A DNA stretch of 64,000 bases, taken from NCBI GenBank assembly GCA_963921425.1, contig OY992833.1, positions 7,041,228 through 7,105,227 on the forward strand. The letters are read 5' to 3'. Source of the stretch: Dryas octopetala. Lineage: Eukaryota; Streptophyta; Magnoliopsida; Rosales; Rosaceae. Each line of letters starts with the position of its first letter. The first letter of the stretch is position 1. The notes under the pieces were generated by a model. That model was not told the origin of the DNA, ran no database searches, and saw nothing but the letters and a program-made list of their open reading frames with translations. Position numbers and translations under genes: made by a program. Shown here in pieces: positions 59,807 through 64,000 of this stretch.

Positions 59807-61886
59807 CTAAATTGGCTCTCTACATGTCTTCCGGTTATGACCATCAGGTTTTCCGCAGCGGCTACACTTTCTGGCACGAGCAGCTTCTTCATCTATTCGA
59901 ACTGTTTGTCTTCAGCCTGCCACAAGGTCTCTTAGTAATAGGAGGCTGAACTATCATAGCATCTTGAATAAAATCATATAATGATTGAGCAATATTTGGA
60001 ACTTGAAAAATTGGAAACTCATAATTAAGAACCCTTAAAAGACTCAGTTTTGAAATAACTGTCAATGAAACTGTACATTGAAGCTCCATGTCTCTAAATG
60101 GCAGCAAAAACATGAGCACAAGAAAACCTTGAAACACACCACTCATGGCATGAACAAAGCTTCTTTTCCAAATCTACACACACAGTCACCTTTCCTTCAA
60201 CTTGGTAGACATGAGATGAAGATCGAATCACTTTCCAGTGCAAACCAACTTTGGATCTCTCTCTCAACTTCAGTTCCAAATTAGGACAAAGCTCAGTAGA
60301 CCACAATTCTGCCTCTATTTTTCGATTTGCCATATGCTCCATCACTTTGGTTCTAATGCCTTCAATCATATCTAAAATGGGGAGGGACCTCAGCTCCAAA
60401 ATCCAAAAATTAAATGACTCGAACATATTTTTGCACATTTCCCCATACCTGTTACCTTTAAAAAAAGCATTAGACCATTTTTCATATGGTGCTTCTGCCA
60501 AAAAGTCAATAGCAGGACGACCACCCTCTGCCTCCAGCTTCCTAGCAGATAAGTTAAATGCCTACTCAGTACGTGCATAAGCACAACACATGAACAAATA
60601 TAAAACCCACTCACGCATATACTTATTGTGCGTTGTCTGATACCAATTTGCAAGGTTACGTTTCAAACGCTGAAAACAAAAACTGTGAAGCTAACCCGGA
60701 AAACAGTAGCAATAGCGTTGATGAGACCAGCATTCCAATCAGTAATGAAAGTAACTATCCGATTTTGAGGAACCAAAACATCAACCAACCTTTCCATGAA
60801 CCACGACCAATTATCTTCAGTCTCTGAATCCACAATTCCAAAGGCAAGAGAATAGAAACCTGCAAAAACAAAGCATTATAAGAAAGCTACGTACTAACTG
60901 ACAGTAGCAATTAAATCAGACAATTTTAACACTTCAAATCAAAATGAAAACAAACCAAATTCACAAAATACAATCACATTAAAAGCAAATAAATTACCTT
61001 CATTTCCCTTCTTTCTAATAGCAGCAAGCAATTGGCCTTTGAACTTGTTTTTCAAAAAAGTACCATCAAGAAAAAGCATCGACCTACATGCCATGAATCC
61101 CTTCTTGCAAGCACCAAAACAGATAAAGAGCTTCTGAAAACATTGTGTCTCACTATCCACTTGCAAGTTCGCATCAGTACCATCATTACTCAATGCCAAA
61201 GATTTCAGATACCAAACAAGCTGCTTATACGACTCCTTGTCATCACCGTAAACAACATCTTTTGCCAACTCTTTAGCATACCAGGCAGTACAGTATGACA
61301 CATCTAAACCATAGCTATTTTTAATGTCTTTCACAATATCAATTGGCCTCTTCCCAGGATTAGACCTAATATCTTCAACGACAATATTTTTCACAACACG
61401 AGAAACCAATCTTTAAGACTTTGTTTCCCGAATCACACCACGACATGTATGAACATTATTCAAATGCCTAATGTAAAAAGAACCATTGACTCTACAAAGA
61501 TACGCCCTTACATGCCAATGACAACCATCAGAAAGCTTCTTTAAAGCACTCAGCATACACACGAGTTTTTTAATTTTTAATATACACAAACTTAAAACCC
61601 ATCTCAATAGCATACTTGCATTCTTCCTAAACTCAATAACACCACCTTCAAATCTTTGACCAACAACACCTTCAATATACCCTTCCTAAGCCTTGGTCAA
61701 ATAAACCTTCTCCTCATCAGCCTTATTACACCCTAGATAATCATTTTCAACAATTGTTGAATCACTAAAAGAAATCCCACTACTATCAGCAGAACACAAA
61801 GATTTGCTACTAGAACCAATGTCAGTAACAAAAATATCAACTATTTGACAATTGAATAATGACAAACACGTAAACAACATCTTCAA
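59807..61886 (-). pseudogene. MULE (MURA-like) transposase, damaged
   Basis: In order on the minus strand: a MuDR-type DNA-binding domain (GCHWHVRA near 61535, YIRHLNNVHTC near 61470), a linker, the MULE catalytic domain with Asp in SMLFLDGTF (near 61085) and Asp in FITDWNAGL (near 60740), a possible Glu near 60565, a SWIM zinc finger (CSCHEW then CAHVFAAI near 60170-60097) and a C-terminal zinc knuckle (CSRCGKPDGHNRKTC near 59860). The stop is at 59807-59809. An intron lies near 60994-60860. In-frame stops are visible at about 61690, 61411 and 60560, and frame changes near 61620 and 60090, so it is probably inactive. Confidence 0.82.
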
Positions 61887-62380
61887 CTCCTAATCATCTG
61901 CCAATACACATCCAGATTGACCACCAAGAACATATTTCAACACAAATGAGCAAATCTTCAACATACTAAACTTTAAACAAATCGAATTGCACAAATCAGA
62001 AAAAAATCCAACTAACAGACAGTGACAAAACCACAGTCTGAGAAGAGTAAATAACCCTTGCAACAAGATTTGAATCCATGAAACCTAAAAAAGCAAAAAA
62101 AATAAGCAAAACTAAAAAGTTAATGACATGCAATAACAATAACAATAACAATTCAAACAGTACCTATTCTAATGACAATAACAATGAAAAACTAAAACAA
62201 ATTCCACACCCTAAAATCATAAATCAAAACAAAAAACAAACAGATTTTGAACCTAAAATCTTCAATCAATCTAAAATTTCAAAAATACAAAAATTGAAAT
62301 CAAACAACAATACAAAAACCATACCAGATGAAGCACAAACTGAGAGAAAGTGAAAGAAAGAGAGATAAAGAGAGAGATCA

Positions 62381-62422
<42 letters not shown>

Positions 62423-62560
62423 CGAGAGAGACAAAAACCATACCAGATCTAGTAGACAAAGCTTGGTCGATCGAGTATACCAAGTTCAGTTGATCGAGCA
62501 GAGACACAGAGCAACTATGATCGCAGCGCGACATTTAAATATAACGATTTATAACAATAA
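61887..62560. other. MULE right end, upstream of the transposase
   Basis: Low-complexity AACAAT runs (62119-62180) and a GA microsatellite (about 62336-62432). It presumably holds the transposase promoter. No gene seen. Confidence 0.55.
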
Positions 62561-62698
62561 GGGTAAAAATGGCATTTGAAGAAAAAACAGTGGACCGGAA
62601 GGAAATTAAGTGAGCCGGCAAAGAGGGAACTGGGCCAAAGTGGAAATCAACAAAACCACTAGGGCTGCAAAGAAAGCCCAAAACTGGGTGTTAAAATC

Positions 62699-63740
62699 AT
62701 TAACTTTAAATTATATACTATATAAAGTTAGTAAATTTATAAACTATATATTTATATAAATTATATGGTATTATAAACTATAAACTATATACTTAGCATA
62801 TTAATGTGATAATAATACATATAAATGTATATAACCATATACTAACCATATTAAATTATTAATGTAATAATATTACATATAAATATATATAACTAAATTT
62901 CGGTAATTGTTTCAGATTTTTCGATATATATTTCGGTTTTTTCGATAATAATCGATTCGGTTGCTTTCAGTCATAATATTCGGTAATCGATCGGTTTACC
63001 AACTTTTTTCGGTTTTTACCAAAACCAAACCAACTTTTTCGATAATTTTTTTGTTTCGAATTTTCGATTTTCGGCTTGTTAAAATAGATTTACCAGACAA
63101 AAAAATTTCAATCGGTAGTCAGTCGGTTCGGTAAATACAAAACCAATGGGCAGCTGACGCAGCGTAACACGCAATTAAGAAATTATAGGGAAAACCAGCG
63201 TTAATCCCTAAGATAGAATCTGGAATCCACCAGAGAGATGAGAGAAATCTCAAGGTTTTTCTGATTGAAAATAATAAAACTCCCTCTTACAAACAACCAA
63301 AAGGTTGTTTAAATACGTTCAGAACCCTAGACGTTCGAAATTCAAAACGAAAATAAAAATGGAAATAAAGTGCAATTTAGGAAATTTATTCAAAAACACT
63401 AAATTGCTTATTTGAAGCCCTAAACGAAGGAATTTGGCCAAAATAGGCCCTCGGTCATCGCCTGTGGCGATGATTTGAATTTGTCTCGTCGTTTCCTTCG
63501 AATCGGTATATCATGGGCCCATTTCTGACACTGGGCCGGGCTGAAGCTTGTTTCTTTTTTTGGGCTTCTGGCGATCGAGTTGTTGCATGAACCGTTCTGC
63601 CATTTGTTCTAAACAATTTTTAAACAATTTTTTTGTTTCGAATTTTCGATTTTCGGCTTGTTAAAATAGATTTACCAGACAAAAAAATTTCAATCGGTAG
63701 TCAGTCGGTTCGGTAAATACAAAACCAATGGGCAGCCCTA
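62699..63740. mobile_element. hAT-like element, right part
   Basis: AT-rich ATACTATA sequence passes into TTCGGTAA/TTACCGAA words and ends CCAATGGGCAGCCCTA at 63740, the same end as the element at 31991. With 41132 it could form one element split by the MULE, but 8-mers outside the two ends do not match. Confidence 0.5.
63044..63736. repeat. 111-bp direct duplication flanking a 471-bp segment
   Basis: 63044-63154 and 63626-63736 are essentially identical (start AATTTTTTTGTTTCG, end CCAATGGGCAGC). The segment between (63155-63625) is unrelated to the hAT-like element and more GC-rich. Confidence 0.85.
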
Positions 63741-64000
63741 GCCGTAATAGACATGTACTCACCCATAAATTCTCTCATCTATTATAGGAGTGATTCTTGC
63801 AATCACAAGATTTAGGGGTTTTAGGGTAATAAACGTATTTGACTATAGGAGTAATTCTTGCTAATTATATGGCATCATAAAGGAGTCATGGCAACAACAT
63901 TTTAGGCATGATTTTTGCTAAACATATTTGAATACCTAATAAGGAGGCATCGCATATTCCATAAATAAATTTAAAAAAAAAATAAAAATAAAAACAGTAC
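63741..64000. other. Right edge, no recognisable features
   Basis: AT-rich sequence with a loosely repeated phrase (AGGAGTGATTCTTGC, AGGAGTAATTCTTGC). No gene or element end was recognised. Confidence 0.5.

Larger units (their letters stand above)
42690..62690. mobile_element. MULE with ULP1-like gene and MURA-like transposase, about 20 kb including later insertions
   Basis: A plus-strand ULP1-like gene (44476-52778) and a minus-strand Mutator transposase (59807-61886) converge. Carriage of ULP1-like genes is known for the Kaonashi type of plant MULE. Without the CACTA (4.1 kb) and solo LTR (6.1 kb) insertions the element would be about 9.8 kb. No terminal inverted repeats could be recognised, consistent with non-TIR MULEs. 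Boundaries are approximate. A 9-mer TAAATTATA flanks a possible pair of ends (about 42687 and 62710), but in AT-rich DNA this is weak. Confidence 0.65.

Overview
This window is nuclear DNA from a flowering plant. It is AT-rich, it carries a TIR-type NLR immune gene with spliceosomal introns, and it is packed with plant transposon families (Copia, Gypsy, CACTA, hAT, MULE with a ULP1-like passenger, SINE-like pieces, MITEs). TIR-NLRs place it in a dicot. A woody rosid is a reasonable guess, but nothing here fixes the species.

Layout. 1-4932 is the remnant of a Copia element on the minus strand, most of whose body is an array of small palindromes built on ACTTCAGGT. A SINE-like head follows. 5157-9383 is a hAT transposon with a perfect 8-bp target duplication, a damaged transposase gene and an unoccupied copy of its own target site next door. 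10449-40244 is the one host gene: exon 1 (10449-10951) encodes a TIR domain, exon 2 (36788-37874) an NB-ARC domain, and exon 3 (39813-40244) a four-helix membrane domain where a leucine-rich repeat would be expected. Splice sites and codon phases agree, giving a predicted protein of 673 residues.

Intron 1 is 25.8 kb, mostly nested transposons: a MITE, a Copia element (12219-29395, target duplication ACACT) that itself contains a 12.1-kb CACTA element (15195-27299, target duplication GTG) with two apparently undamaged genes, a non-autonomous hAT-like element, a Gypsy remnant and two SINE-like pieces. Without splicing of this intron only a TIR-only protein can be made, because a stop codon overlaps the donor site.

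41132-63740 is a second nest. A large MULE (about 42.7-62.7 kb) carries a ULP1-like protease gene on the plus strand and a MURA-like transposase on the minus strand, pointing at each other. A 4.1-kb CACTA element sits inside a protease exon, and two related Gypsy solo LTRs in opposite orientation, one inside the other, lie between the genes. The MULE may in turn lie inside a hAT-like element whose two ends flank it.

The most notable items are the TIR-NB-membrane gene and its giant intron, the palindrome arrays in the Copia remnant and the MULE, and the well-preserved CACTA element. All calls come from reading the sequence; no database search or folding program was run.
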